Positions 22,301-32,414 are shown, counted from the first letter of the stretch. The stretch is DNA of 36,802 nt from Clostridia bacterium (GCA_900753315.1 CAADYP010000013.1:1-36802), one strand, 5' to 3'. Notes: generated from the letters alone by a model not told the origin. Program-made: numbers and translations.

Positions 22301-23548
22301 AGTGGAAATGAAAGCGAATATGCTGACACTGATTTTGTTGTAAGAGGCGTTGATCAAAATGGTAAAGCTACAAATGCTAGCGTAACATTTGGAACAGTTG
22401 GCGGAGCATTCAAGCCAACAGCAGTAGGTGAATATCCAATTAAGTATACTGTTAACCTTACAGTTTACAACCACAAAGTATTCTCATACAAAGAAATGTC
22501 ATATGACGAAAGCACAGGAACATACGACGAAGGTGGTTACTATGTATTCGCAAACAATAGTGCAACAGCAAAAGTTGTTTTGAACAAAAATGGTGAATAC
22601 GAAGTTGACGCTGACGGCGAAACATATATCGTTAAGAAAGTTGAAGGTGTTGCAAAAGTTTATGATGCAGCCGGAGATGAATATACAGCAGATTCTTCAT
22701 CAGTTCTTTATGGTGCAGACCTTGATTCTTGGTTCGACAATTTGAAAAACTACACTTTGAACAGTGATGTTTATACAATTATCGTAAAAGATACAAAAGG
22801 TCCAGAAATCAAAGATTATGACTATGTTGATATCATTTCTTCAGAAGAAATCGCAACAACAGATGGTTACAAATTGAAGATTTACAAGATTGAATCATCA
22901 GAAGAAATCGGTGATAGCTCAAAAGTTGTTATTTCTTGGAAATTGGCTAATGGTGAGACAGGTTCTTACACATTTGGCAAGTTGATGGAAGATACAGAAT
23001 ACACAATCAAAGCAAATGGTGGAAATGTATTGGACGGAACTTATACAATCACTTATACAGTTTATGACAAAAATGGAAACAATTCTACAAAAGCTTACAC
23101 AATTGCAGTTGGTGACAACGAAGCACCAGTTTTGACATTTGAAGAAGATATCAAAACCAAATGTGAAATTGGCTCAGAACTCAAGATTGATTTGACAAAA
23201 ATTAAATATACTGACAACAAACCTTTCCAAGATGGCGCAAAACCAGTTGTTACACTTAAGAATACTTCAACTTCAAAAGAAATTGAAGGAACACAAGTTG
23301 GCGACACAATGGTTTATAAAATGGACACTGTAGGAACTTATACTTTGACAGTTGAAATTGAAGATGCTGTTGGAAACAAGACTACAAAGACATTTAGTAT
23401 TGAAGTTACTGCAAAGAGCAAAGATACAGTTTCAACATACAAGGTTGTAGGAACAATTTTGATTGTTATCTCAGTTCTTGTTCTTGTTGGAGTTATCGTT
23501 TACTTTGTTGTATCAAAGGTTAAACTTGACAAAGAGCTTAAGAAATAA
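19331..23548 (+). CDS. Giant secreted membrane-anchored protein with Ig-like repeats (1405 residues)
   Basis: The N-terminus MKVKRQNHS followed by a hydrophobic stretch (MVIAIAFAMTILCAPIDGLIALA) is a signal sequence. The C-terminus has one membrane helix (VVGTILIVISVLVLVGVIVYFVV) and a basic tail ending ELKK; there is no LPXTG motif, so the protein should be held by its own helix with almost all of it outside. The ectodomain repeats a strand motif G-x-Y-x-I/V followed by D-x2-GN and then AP about eight times (e.g. GQYYIHYIAKDAAGNEKD, GTYTITYTVYDKNGNNS, GTYTLTVEIEDAVGNKT), typical of bacterial Ig-like/cadherin-like beta-sandwich modules. Few cysteines. Likely roles (adhesion, surface scaffold) are inference. 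It converges with a second giant gene of the same design. Confidence 0.85.
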   Translation: MKVKRQNHSVLFRGMVIAIAFAMTILCAPIDGLIALASMSEYTDYSYMTIGRTQEEVSTTVTKGQNFVIPNAYIGGKETFKVGKVADGAELQSGVKLQSSKVTVSYSSYTLENYTDEVTEETDLTNKVVVTAAANNYGYFVADRIGVYTITYSYTYKDESTNKTYTNSYELKVNSELAGASINFEDNNSKILPNIIDLALAKSGESYRNLYLPMPTLTDEEGEEIKDVQYVTSKDQITSSHKHYVVVTANGGVNGKTVEISKEGNNLYISGDVFKSEQYGAGKYTIRYAYYVDGNFVVSTTKSTQVYGEDNKYYTDYQLKLELASDWTDNGQTGVESKLPTATGVTSKDSKPASEKVAVSYTVKVFYKATNSDRSYELISADEYNTEDKTVVLADGTLANPTKFKPLKDGWYTFVYTIKDFYGNEVSSSKGVYEFANIKDKQNPTPVVYDASNKDAKTKYEDVSYRLATRSVPNSVIVYAIGIDDNVSKAGDEGVVLTRKIMTDDTVSKLTISDYNEYNLVFNYRNTTAAAYTNLLTNNYLIRKQAGTINSDTEMLTWLKDNGYLIVVDNANAETIYNIFNSVDNNFFANVDAVKDAEDKLAAAKAWFKTAEAKAAGFAYIDVNETFGAYSSDNGMGTGQYYIHYIAKDAAGNEKDVSKSMYIGSYEDNDAPEIKFGTTLSDSYLPNATISFDAPSASDNYDTNMLVKTMYRYLDKNGNVVTVKNKDAETISTEDLTELWSDLDGVRADGELVTKTYAKYHKEGSNDGYVDLTDKSASSYKINLKEAGSEAVTLQIVSYTYDDKGNAAIYGETINISNTTDNAAPQLKEVDTNNGSFVSEYQQGQEIELPSMTVLDDAVAYMNFDVNVYYVNGDVRTKVSTYDYSSEREVLSKTGAGRFTVHAGKFVASFAGKYEVSISVKDSKNNTVVSFVNYDVKARTIIQPPVINTSLESKTVELNGDSNYDPKTGIEIPTPSVSYQIPNSVTYDLFSGNESEYADTDFVVRGVDQNGKATNASVTFGTVGGAFKPTAVGEYPIKYTVNLTVYNHKVFSYKEMSYDESTGTYDEGGYYVFANNSATAKVVLNKNGEYEVDADGETYIVKKVEGVAKVYDAAGDEYTADSSSVLYGADLDSWFDNLKNYTLNSDVYTIIVKDTKGPEIKDYDYVDIISSEEIATTDGYKLKIYKIESSEEIGDSSKVVISWKLANGETGSYTFGKLMEDTEYTIKANGGNVLDGTYTITYTVYDKNGNNSTKAYTIAVGDNEAPVLTFEEDIKTKCEIGSELKIDLTKIKYTDNKPFQDGAKPVVTLKNTSTSKEIEGTQVGDTMVYKMDTVGTYTLTVEIEDAVGNKTTKTFSIEVTAKSKDTVSTYKVVGTILIVISVLVLVGVIVYFVVSKVKLDKELKK

Positions 23549-23561
23549 GCCTAATTTGAAT

Positions 23562-23593
23562 ATAAAAAAAGACCATGATTTATGGTCTTTTTT
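23562..23593. terminator. Bidirectional terminator after the 1405-residue gene
   Basis: AAAAAAAGACCAT pairs with ATGGTCTTTTTTT around GATTT, just after the stop codon. Confidence 0.88.
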
Positions 23594-23853
23594 ATTGTCA
23601 AAAATATTTACACACAAATTATTAGACATAGATACCACTGCCGTAAAATCGGCGATTTTGGGCATATTTTGAAGTGTTTTGCATTTGTTTTGATGTGAAA
23701 TTTAAGATGCATTTTATTATGTTTTTGTTAAGTAAAGATTATTGTCATAAAGCTTCAATGCAGAATGTTTTTAAACGTGTTGTTATGCAAAATTTGGGTG
23801 CTTATTTAACGGATTGTAGAGGGTTTGTCAATGCTCTTCATAATTTTATTCAA
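23594..23853. other. Spacer between convergent giant genes, no gene seen
   Basis: About 260 bp of A/T-rich DNA between the two terminators. A plus-strand frame from 23674 runs through the second terminator into the opposite gene and has no ribosome binding site, so I do not call it. Confidence 0.6.
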
Positions 23854-23890
23854 AGAAAAAACAAAGGCTTAAAAACCTTTGTTTTTTTTG
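23854..23890. terminator. Terminator for the 2813-residue gene
   Basis: AAAAACAAAGG pairs with CCTTTGTTTTT with an eight-base loop, 28 bp beyond the stop codon of the minus-strand gene and with T tracts on either strand. Confidence 0.85.
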
Positions 23891-23917
23891 TAATTCGATT
23901 TACCAAATCATCAAAAC

Positions 23918-26900
23918 TTATTTTACCGAAATACGTTTTCTGAGTTTGATGATTATGAATACTACTGCGATTGCAACGATTACTGAAATTACGATTGCAA
24001 TGATTGCTGCGGCATTCAATGGGTCTTTCTTGATTACTTTGTAGCTATACAAGAGATTTCCACTCGGTGACATCACTTGAACATAATATGTTCCTGCGAT
24101 TTCAATTGTTACTGTGCTTTCACCAGTTGTTTCTGCTGTGATGTCCGAATTGAATACTGATGTAAGTCCATTGCCTGCTGCTTTCAAAATTCTTATAGAA
24201 CATTCGCCCATTTCACTGTAAATGTTTGTTTTGTTGTAAGTTACTTTGATGTTTTCTGTTGTTTCTTTTCCTTCACTTACTGACATTTTGATTGGGGCTG
24301 TTCCAACTTGGATAATTACTTTGAATGTCCAACTTGTTATTGCTCCTTTGAATGTCTTGTCATTTGAATTTATTGTGATAAGGTAACTTCCTGCGCCAGT
24401 CTTTTCGTCAAGGTAAGAAAGTGGAAGTTGAGTGATATAAGTCTTTTGATTTGTTGTGATTGTTGGAACATCAAGAGTTTTAACCAATCTTTCTGTTATG
24501 TCTTCGTCATCTTTGATGACCTTTTCAATATAATAGTTTGAGTATCCATTGTAAATATAAGAATATTTATATTCATTTGGATTGAGAATAGTAAATTGAT
24601 ATGTTTCTTGTCTGATTGTTCCAATGTCAGGGAGATTGCTTGTTGCAGTAAATGTTACTTCATAATAACCAGGAGCAGTAAATGTGTAACTTGTATCGTC
24701 TGTGAATGTTTCGGTGTATTCTTTTCCATTTTTCTTTACGGCAATCTTTGGATAGCCGTTCAATGCATAGAATTCAGAACGAGTCGCTTTGTCAATGTTT
24801 AGTGTCACGCTTCCGTTGTAAACTGCTTGTTTGGTTGGAAGAGATGTTTCTGTTTCGCCAGTTACTGGATTTGTGTAAGTCATTGTAAATGGAACATCTT
24901 TTAAGAATATAAATGAAAGTGTTTCAGTTTGACCAGCATTTCCTTTGTTGAACTTTTGAACATTTCCTGCTACATCTTTGAGTTGGATTGCATATTTGCC
25001 AGAATGTGTAAGATAGATGTAGTTGTAAAGTTTGCCACTTGTTGTTCTTGTGTAAACGACAGGGGTAAGTTCGATTCCGTCTTTTACAAGGCTGATGTTG
25101 ATTTCGTTTTGTGTCAAACCATAATATTTTGTCCATTGCAATTCAATTCTGTTTATTGAAGCATAGTTTTCAGAGATAACAACACTTTTTGATGATGTCT
25201 TTATCAAGTTTTCTGATGTATCAATAATTCCGTTTAGATTGTAAGTGAACAATTCGTCAACAAAACTGTCAGAACTTGGGATGTAAGTGATAACTACATT
25301 TGCTCTGTAAGGTGGAATGTTTTGTGAGTTGCCTTCATTTGTGATAAGCCACAATTCTGATGTCACTGTTGAGCTGTCTGTAAATTTTTCTACCAATGTT
25401 TTTGTGATGTTGAGTTCTTTGTTTGTTTTGATTTCAACATAATCTTTGTCTGCGTAGTTAAGGTTTACAATATAGTGGTTTGCATATTCAGCTCCGCTTG
25501 CAGTTTTGTAAGTTTTTCCACTTCTTGAAACGATTGTTGTTGTGCCATTGATTGTCTTTTCAATCCAATATGTAGATGTCAAAGATGTAAGGTTAAATTC
25601 AAAGATTTGATTATATTCGCCGCCATCTGGGACATGTCCAAAGACATATTCAGGAGTGCCAATTTCGTTTTTCAAATAGGTTTCGTCATACCAAACTTTG
25701 AGATAATATTTTTCCATTTCATCTGATTGACTCTTGATTCTTGTTCCTGATGTGATTTCAGTCCAATTTATTTTGTCTTGGCTGATTGAATATTTTACAG
25801 GAATAAATGTTTCTTTGTTTGAATACAAAATTCTGATTTCAGAGAAATATCTTGAATCGTCATTGCCAAGTTCGCTCTTTTTGATGATATTTCCATTTGC
25901 ATCAAGGATTTTGAATTGCCCTGGTGTGTTGTTTACATCTTGCTTTTCATTCAAGATTGGAAGTTCGTCATACAAATTGAAGTAAATTGTCTTAACTTCG
26001 TTTGTTGCTGGGTCATCGTTTGATATATCTCTGATAACCAAAGCGAATCTGTCATTGTAAGATTCTTCATGACGAGTTGTGCTTATCGTGATTGTTGAGA
26101 AGCCTCTATCGTCTGAACTTATTGAAGTTGTTGCATTTTCAAAGACACCAACTTGTTTCCCGTCTTTGTCTTTGTAAACGATGTTTCCATCAATCAAGTC
26201 AAACACTTCAACTGTATATTTGTTTGGATTGAATGAATATTGGAAACCATTTTTTGTGATGTAGTAAAGTCTTCCACCATTTGTGTCATAGTATGAATAC
26301 AAATCTTGTTGTGATGAAATTTCTTTTTGAATGATTGTTTCTTTGTAAAGGTGAATTTCTTTGTATCCTGTGCCATAATTGTCTCTAAATGTATAGACAA
26401 TTCTTGTGTTTGGTGAGAAGTTTAATTCTGGATTGATTTCAAATGTGAGAGTCTCTGCTGTTGTGTCGTTTGCAATCAAGATGTTGTTTGTGTTTGCATC
26501 TTTTGACCAAAGTGAAGCAAATCCCAATTTGTTTTCTTGTTTGAAGATGTTTTCATCGTTTGCATCAATGCTCAAATATGTCACAAATGTCGAAGCATAA
26601 GATGTGTTTTTCAATGCATTGTCGTTTGGTGCTGGGAATGTGATGTATTCTCTGTCTTGACTGTTTGTGAGTGATGAGAGAAGTGATGTGTTTCTTATGT
26701 TGATGTAGAATGACGATGTTGAAACGTTTTCTCTGTTGAAGATTTCGATGCTGTTTTTGAATGTTGAACTTGTAGAACCATCAATTAAATCGCTTATTGC
26801 AACTTTTGTGAATGAGTCTCCAACAAAAACATAAGCATTGTCTCTGTCCCAAGGTGTGAGCATGATGTATTTTGTAGAACTAAATCCGCTTGATGAAAGT

Positions 26901-29900
26901 GTCGTAAGTTTGAATTGTGCCCATCTATCGCCAAAGAAGTTTATGTCTTTGAGAGTGAAGCCTGTTTTTGCATAGATGCTGTTTAAAGCACCACTGTAAG
27001 TTTTTGCTAAATTGAAGTCTTCGATTGTGTATGCATATTCTTTTCCTGTACTGTCAAGGTAAGTTATGAGGTTGTTGAAAACAGAATCTTCTTCATCAGT
27101 CAATGTTTCATAACTTGAAACATAAACTGTGTAGATTGTCATGTTTCCCGCCAAATCCATTTCGACAACTTCATAATAGCAATTTGCTTCCAAAGTTGTT
27201 TCAGCAGAGAGAAGTTCGAAGTTTGATTCCAAGAAGTCAGCAGGTGATGTTTCTTGCTTTTCTTCTGTGGTGTATTTGTCAACGAACCTTCTGATATAGA
27301 TGTTGTTTACATCGTTTGTTGATTGTGCATTTTGCAATGTTCTTACATATGAGGTCGTTACATTATAAGAATAATAAGCAAATGTTCCTGTGCTGTTGCT
27401 GATGTTGTAACTTGTGTTTTCAAGTGATGTTGTTTGCTTCATTTTTGCCGTGTAATATGTTCTCAAAGATGAAACGGTGATTGGAATATTGAAGCTTCCT
27501 GATGTAGAATTTGTTACCAAATTTTTGATGTTTGTGTTTGGTGCTGACAAATCTACATAAATTTGTTTTGTCACTTTTGAGTAAAATCTGCTGTCGTGAT
27601 TTTTGTATTGCATTGTGATGTTTACCCAACCATCATTTTCATAGACATCCAATTTTTCAAGGTTGAGTTGGGCGATATAAGAGTTGCTTGAAAGTGTTGG
27701 AACTTGTGTAAATACATCGTCCTTTGCTGTGAATTTTTTGCCACTGCTTGTTTCGAATTGAATTTTTTCAATTTCAATTTCTGCCATGTATGCGCTTCCA
27801 GCATCCCAAATAAGGCTGACATTTGATTGGTTTGTGTAATATCTTACACTTGGTTTTGTATCATCTGTAGGTGCAGGGGTAATTGCTCTTGAATTTAATG
27901 AAGCTCCTGTTGTTGAACGAACTTCAAAGTCAGGAGATGATTGTTTTACATCAAAGCAGAATTGAATAGGTGTGTAATCGCCAGCGTTTGCAGTAAATTT
28001 GCCTTGATAGATTTTTACATAATAAGTGCCAGCTGTTGATAAATAGTCGAGTTTGCTTCCGTCTTGTTTATAGAAATTCAAGAATCCATTTCTGTTTGCG
28101 CGAGTTGTTTCCAAAGTCGAATTAGACCAGTTTGTAGATGTTTTTGCAATCATATTTTTCTCAGTTGTTCCATCTTTGTAAATCTCTGCATACAAAGCGT
28201 ATTCGTCAATCAAAACATCATCCCTATAGAAGTTTTCGTTGGCGTAAGTGATTGTTGAATATGTAGAATTTTGAATGTAATAGTCAGCATTTTTATATTT
28301 AATTTTTGTTGATGTTGTGCCGATTGAAACAACATTCAAAGTTGTTCCGGCTGTCAATGTGGTTGAATCGCCAGTTAAATCAGCATTTCTGTAGATTGTT
28401 GTGTCATATTCATTTTTGTAAACGGTAGAAGTGTATTTTACTGCAAATTCATATCCGCTTGCTGAGTCAATCTTCTCTGCATAGTTTGTGTATTTGTATT
28501 GTGGGACATAAACTGAAACAGGAAGCATATTTGTTGTGAGAATAGATCTAACTGTGCCATTATTGTAAAGTGATGAACCATTTTTGTTTCCGTCTGGGCT
28601 GTTTGGGAATGTTACGACAAGGTCTGATTTTGTGCCATTGTCATACATTGCAACAAACACATCTCCGCCGACCAAACTTTCAAGGTGAGAGCCGTTTGAT
28701 GTGCCATCAGCATTGTTGTCAGAGACAAGTTCGGCATTTGTGATAACTTCGTTTCTGTCTACATAGAAAACGAATGTTCTTGTGTAATAATCATTGTCTT
28801 TGTAAGAATAGCCATCTTTTGTGTAATATGTTCTTGTAATTTCATATTTACCAGCAGTTGTGATGTTTTCAGAATTTAAACGAATCTCATCTTGTTTTAC
28901 TGTGGTCATAGAACCATTTTCTTCAAACTTGTAAATAACTGCTTCTGTTGCCTCGTCTGACAAACCATAGAAGTGATAAGTTACATCGCCAAGTTGGATT
29001 TTCTTTTCAACATATGGATAATATTTGATTGTTACAGAATCAACTTGAATAAGTAATTCTTCGCTTGTGATTGTTGGCAAAAATGACAAAGTGAATGCTT
29101 TTCTTGCATTTGTTGGACTGAGATAAGTTGTCTTTGTTTTTCTTGTTGTTCCGTCAATATCAACATTTTCGATATAATCATTGTTTGAACTCATAATGAT
29201 TTCTTCGCCATCATCATTGACATATTTGATTTCAAATGCTGAAGAGTCAAAACTTACGATGATTGTTTGTCTTGCTGAATAATAACGAGTGTATTGAGTT
29301 TGTGATGTAGATGATTCACTCAAATCCATTTTTGTGTTTGACAAATCTCTAATCAAAACTCTGTAAGTCATTTCTTCGTCAACAGGGATTGTTTTTGAAT
29401 AGACGCCACTTTGCATTGTTGGTCTTATGTGAGATTTATCTTCATAATAGGAAACATTGTTGAGCGGAATTGTGATATATTGACCAGAATAAGTAGTGAT
29501 ATATTGAGATGTTCCGTCAGTTTCGGGCGTAGGCGAAAGTGTGCAATTAATTGTTCTCATATATCCTGGTGAGAAAAGTTTGTTGTAAACTGCTTTATAG
29601 ATGTCCGTGCAAACACTTCCGTTATAAGCAAGATAAAATTCATAATAGTTTTCGCCATTCTTCAAATCGTCAGCCACAACGTTGTCTGCTGTGATTCCAC
29701 TGCCAAAATTTATTGTTTTGAAATTTGCAATGTAGAGTGCTTTATATTTTGCCCAATATAAAGTTGATGGGGTGGTGATATACATTGAAGAGCTTGTCAA
29801 GGTATATTTTTCACCATCGAACAATGCAAAATAAGGTTTCGTTGTGTCAATCATGAACACTTCAACTGAATGGTTTCCAGCTTCGTCATAAACATCTATC

Positions 29901-32359
29901 AAATAGAGCCCAGCATCTGACAAAACATATTCTGTTGAAACTGTATCGCCAAAACTTGCAGTATTGCCTTTGTATGGCAACCAGTTGTTATTTTGTGTGT
30001 CAAGGTTCAAGATGTTGTTTACTGGCAAGTAGTTGTAGTCTGCATGATAGTTTAACATTCTTTCAAGAGTAGATGACAAAAATGCTTCTCTATCTTGTTT
30101 GTTGCTGTAATATTGTTCATCAAGAATTGGAAAGTATCTATAATATGCAAATGTCTTAGCACCACTTGCTTTTTCATTCCAAGAAACAACCATATTTTGG
30201 TTTGTTGTGAAGTTTGACATTGTTGAAATGACACGATAGTTTGTTGAATTGATAATTTCGTTTACATTTCTGCCTTCGATGTTTGTGATTGGATTTTTGT
30301 CGATAGTAAATGTCTGTTCTCTAAAATATCCAGAACCAGATGTAAAAGATGTGTTTGTTGATGTGATTTCATTTGTGTAATATAATCTGATTGTGTAAGA
30401 TGCACTTTTTTCAAGTGTTACAAAGTTTTCTTGTGATGATGCTGGTTTGAGACTTTCAAAAGATATACCATTGTCTCCACCAAATCCTTCCAAATATGCT
30501 TTTGAAGAATAATCATAAGCATAGACTTGAATTGTTACATCTTTGTTGTATGGGTTGGAAGCGGTAGAGTTGATGATGTTTACGCTTTGATTTACAAATG
30601 TGTCAGATGGAACATTTTTATCGTCCAAAGTTTTAACTTCAATTGTAGGCAAATCTTTTGTGATTTCAAAATAGAAAATTTGATAGAATGTTGTGTTTGC
30701 AGAAAGTGTTGTTTCTGATGAATAATAGTTTTTGTATGTATAGCCCACTATATAAATGTAAGTTCCTGCTGTGTTGTCGGTCTGTCCAGAAAAAGTTGCA
30801 CGATAAAGTGTTTTCCCAGCAAGTGTATCACCCTTGTTTTGATAAGCACTTGAAACTTTTGTCGTTGAAAGAATGAAATTTTTCCCAGTTGCTGACAAAT
30901 TTGCATTTGCTGTGAGTTTGATTGGTGTTTGGTTTGTCTTGACTGGTGTGATGTTTGAATTGTTGATGTAGTCAGTAACATTTTCAATCAAAAACGATTC
31001 GCTTGCGTTTGCTTGTGAATAAGTAAGATTTGATGCCAAGAATCCACTTGTTATATCTGCACCATTAACAAATTTTGAGTTTTCAAAATCATAATCTTTA
31101 AGTTCACTTACTGGGCGGATATTGTTTTCGTCTTTTGGTTTGTCAAGGTCGGTGTAATTTGCTTGGTAACCATACATATATACCATAATGCGTTTTGTTA
31201 TTCCAGTGATTCCGTCCAGTGCATATTTTCGAGTTTCGCTTGTGCTTTCTCCTGTAGTGTAAGGAATTATTTGAATGGCACTTAATGAAACTGTATAGTC
31301 ACCAACATCAGTGAAATAAACCCTGCAAGTTTTGTTTGTTGTGTTTACTGTGGTGTAAATAATTTTGCTTCCTGACACAAAAACTGGTGAAGTTGATGCT
31401 GGGTCTTTGTCATAAGAAAGAGTTGCAGTTGTTGTGTTTCCAGCGAAGTCTTTTGTGACACTGGCTTCAAATCTTGTGTAATCATATTCAATATAAGGAA
31501 TGTTGTAAGCACTGTCTTCTGAAGAATAGTTGCTGTAAAGATAATATGCATAATTTGGATTTGTTAAATTTGAAACAGAAACTTGATGGTCAAAGTTTGT
31601 TGGGGTAATGTTTGGGCGGTTGTTTACTACATAAGAATCTCTGTCCGTAATGTAGAATGAATAATCTATCGTGATGTTTTGGTCGGCGAATTGTTCTTCA
31701 TCCATGTTGTTTCCGCCATCAGTGCAAGTGTAAAGAGTGTAGTTTATTGAAACCGAATAAATTCCCTCAATAACTTTTCCTGTGTTGTCTGTTATTTTGA
31801 TTTTGTTTTTGTCGTCCTCGGATTTTGTATCGGTGAAAATCATTTCAAAATCTTCAGGTTGTGCAGAAGGCTTGTTTTCAAAACTTGTTCCGCTTGATGT
31901 CACATAATTACCCATTGTTATTTCTTGGAATTGTCCGTTTATGTAAAGGCTGATTGAATTTATTGAATAGAAATAGAATGTTGATGTGTCGGAAAGGTCA
32001 GGATAATAAACATAGTTGTATATTGTTTTTTCAGGAGCGGGAATAAGTTGATTTCCGTTTGTGACAAGAGATAATGTTAAATAGTTTGAAGATGTGCTCT
32101 CTTTGAAATACATAAAAGTATCAGCAGAGATAAGACTGTCTGGGTTTTCAGTCACTGTGCCATTTCCGTCTGTTATATATTCCTTTGCAGAAAAATAAGA
32201 AGGGATGTTTTGATTGTTGATTTTCTCTTCTGTCAAATCTTCTGCAACAGTAATGTGTTGTGTTTGTTGATTAGTTAATGAGAAAACTCCTGTTCCAAAG
32301 AAGCAGAAAGCAAAGAATACAAAAAAAATGTTTTTAAATAAATTATTTTTCTTATTCAT
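23918..32359 (-). CDS. Giant secreted membrane-anchored protein with Ig-like repeats (2813 residues)
   Basis: One uninterrupted 8.4-kb frame. The N-terminus (MNKKNNLFKNIFFVFFAFCFF then GTGVFSLTN) is a signal sequence; the C-terminus has a membrane helix (AAAIIAIVISVIVAIAVVFIII) and a basic tail KLRKRISVK. No sortase motif. The ectodomain is rich in Thr, Ser, Tyr and Asn and repeats the motif G-x-Y-x-I/V, often with D-x-AGN (e.g. AGLYLIDVYDEAGNHSVE, SGKYAIQLKDVAGNVQ, AGTYYVQVMSPSGN), the same module type as in the convergent 1405-residue protein, so the two probably share origin. Ribosome binding site GGAGAGG. Likely a long surface fibre or adhesin; ligand unknown. No protease, sugar-hydrolase or other catalytic motif was recognised. 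Confidence 0.85.
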   Translation of the reverse strand: MNKKNNLFKNIFFVFFAFCFFGTGVFSLTNQQTQHITVAEDLTEEKINNQNIPSYFSAKEYITDGNGTVTENPDSLISADTFMYFKESTSSNYLTLSLVTNGNQLIPAPEKTIYNYVYYPDLSDTSTFYFYSINSISLYINGQFQEITMGNYVTSSGTSFENKPSAQPEDFEMIFTDTKSEDDKNKIKITDNTGKVIEGIYSVSINYTLYTCTDGGNNMDEEQFADQNITIDYSFYITDRDSYVVNNRPNITPTNFDHQVSVSNLTNPNYAYYLYSNYSSEDSAYNIPYIEYDYTRFEASVTKDFAGNTTTATLSYDKDPASTSPVFVSGSKIIYTTVNTTNKTCRVYFTDVGDYTVSLSAIQIIPYTTGESTSETRKYALDGITGITKRIMVYMYGYQANYTDLDKPKDENNIRPVSELKDYDFENSKFVNGADITSGFLASNLTYSQANASESFLIENVTDYINNSNITPVKTNQTPIKLTANANLSATGKNFILSTTKVSSAYQNKGDTLAGKTLYRATFSGQTDNTAGTYIYIVGYTYKNYYSSETTLSANTTFYQIFYFEITKDLPTIEVKTLDDKNVPSDTFVNQSVNIINSTASNPYNKDVTIQVYAYDYSSKAYLEGFGGDNGISFESLKPASSQENFVTLEKSASYTIRLYYTNEITSTNTSFTSGSGYFREQTFTIDKNPITNIEGRNVNEIINSTNYRVISTMSNFTTNQNMVVSWNEKASGAKTFAYYRYFPILDEQYYSNKQDREAFLSSTLERMLNYHADYNYLPVNNILNLDTQNNNWLPYKGNTASFGDTVSTEYVLSDAGLYLIDVYDEAGNHSVEVFMIDTTKPYFALFDGEKYTLTSSSMYITTPSTLYWAKYKALYIANFKTINFGSGITADNVVADDLKNGENYYEFYLAYNGSVCTDIYKAVYNKLFSPGYMRTINCTLSPTPETDGTSQYITTYSGQYITIPLNNVSYYEDKSHIRPTMQSGVYSKTIPVDEEMTYRVLIRDLSNTKMDLSESSTSQTQYTRYYSARQTIIVSFDSSAFEIKYVNDDGEEIIMSSNNDYIENVDIDGTTRKTKTTYLSPTNARKAFTLSFLPTITSEELLIQVDSVTIKYYPYVEKKIQLGDVTYHFYGLSDEATEAVIYKFEENGSMTTVKQDEIRLNSENITTAGKYEITRTYYTKDGYSYKDNDYYTRTFVFYVDRNEVITNAELVSDNNADGTSNGSHLESLVGGDVFVAMYDNGTKSDLVVTFPNSPDGNKNGSSLYNNGTVRSILTTNMLPVSVYVPQYKYTNYAEKIDSASGYEFAVKYTSTVYKNEYDTTIYRNADLTGDSTTLTAGTTLNVVSIGTTSTKIKYKNADYYIQNSTYSTITYANENFYRDDVLIDEYALYAEIYKDGTTEKNMIAKTSTNWSNSTLETTRANRNGFLNFYKQDGSKLDYLSTAGTYYVKIYQGKFTANAGDYTPIQFCFDVKQSSPDFEVRSTTGASLNSRAITPAPTDDTKPSVRYYTNQSNVSLIWDAGSAYMAEIEIEKIQFETSSGKKFTAKDDVFTQVPTLSSNSYIAQLNLEKLDVYENDGWVNITMQYKNHDSRFYSKVTKQIYVDLSAPNTNIKNLVTNSTSGSFNIPITVSSLRTYYTAKMKQTTSLENTSYNISNSTGTFAYYSYNVTTSYVRTLQNAQSTNDVNNIYIRRFVDKYTTEEKQETSPADFLESNFELLSAETTLEANCYYEVVEMDLAGNMTIYTVYVSSYETLTDEEDSVFNNLITYLDSTGKEYAYTIEDFNLAKTYSGALNSIYAKTGFTLKDINFFGDRWAQFKLTTLSSSGFSSTKYIMLTPWDRDNAYVFVGDSFTKVAISDLIDGSTSSTFKNSIEIFNRENVSTSSFYINIRNTSLLSSLTNSQDREYITFPAPNDNALKNTSYASTFVTYLSIDANDENIFKQENKLGFASLWSKDANTNNILIANDTTAETLTFEINPELNFSPNTRIVYTFRDNYGTGYKEIHLYKETIIQKEISSQQDLYSYYDTNGGRLYYITKNGFQYSFNPNKYTVEVFDLIDGNIVYKDKDGKQVGVFENATTSISSDDRGFSTITISTTRHEESYNDRFALVIRDISNDDPATNEVKTIYFNLYDELPILNEKQDVNNTPGQFKILDANGNIIKKSELGNDDSRYFSEIRILYSNKETFIPVKYSISQDKINWTEITSGTRIKSQSDEMEKYYLKVWYDETYLKNEIGTPEYVFGHVPDGGEYNQIFEFNLTSLTSTYWIEKTINGTTTIVSRSGKTYKTASGAEYANHYIVNLNYADKDYVEIKTNKELNITKTLVEKFTDSSTVTSELWLITNEGNSQNIPPYRANVVITYIPSSDSFVDELFTYNLNGIIDTSENLIKTSSKSVVISENYASINRIELQWTKYYGLTQNEINISLVKDGIELTPVVYTRTTSGKLYNYIYLTHSGKYAIQLKDVAGNVQKFNKGNAGQTETLSFIFLKDVPFTMTYTNPVTGETETSLPTKQAVYNGSVTLNIDKATRSEFYALNGYPKIAVKKNGKEYTETFTDDTSYTFTAPGYYEVTFTATSNLPDIGTIRQETYQFTILNPNEYKYSYIYNGYSNYYIEKVIKDDEDITERLVKTLDVPTITTNQKTYITQLPLSYLDEKTGAGSYLITINSNDKTFKGAITSWTFKVIIQVGTAPIKMSVSEGKETTENIKVTYNKTNIYSEMGECSIRILKAAGNGLTSVFNSDITAETTGESTVTIEIAGTYYVQVMSPSGNLLYSYKVIKKDPLNAAAIIAIVISVIVAIAVVFIIIKLRKRISVK

Positions 32360-32386
32360 AAATTATTACCTCTCCAATTTAGAAAT

Positions 32387-32414
32387 ATTTTATCACAAAG
32401 AAAAAATAATTCAA
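32387..32414 (-). promoter_or_regulatory. Putative promoter of the 2813-residue gene
   Basis: On the minus strand TTGAAT, 16-bp spacer, TAAAAT. The -10 box is identical to that of the convergent giant gene. The region is so A/T-rich that other hexamers also fit. Confidence 0.45.

Noticed and set aside
23674..23943. 89-codon plus-strand frame between the giant genes
   Set aside because: It crosses a terminator, runs into the end of the opposite gene, has no ribosome binding site and an unlikely Cys/Phe-rich product.
23918..32359. CRISPR or DNA-level tandem repeats in the giant gene
   Set aside because: The repetition is at the level of protein motifs; I saw no regularly spaced identical DNA repeats.
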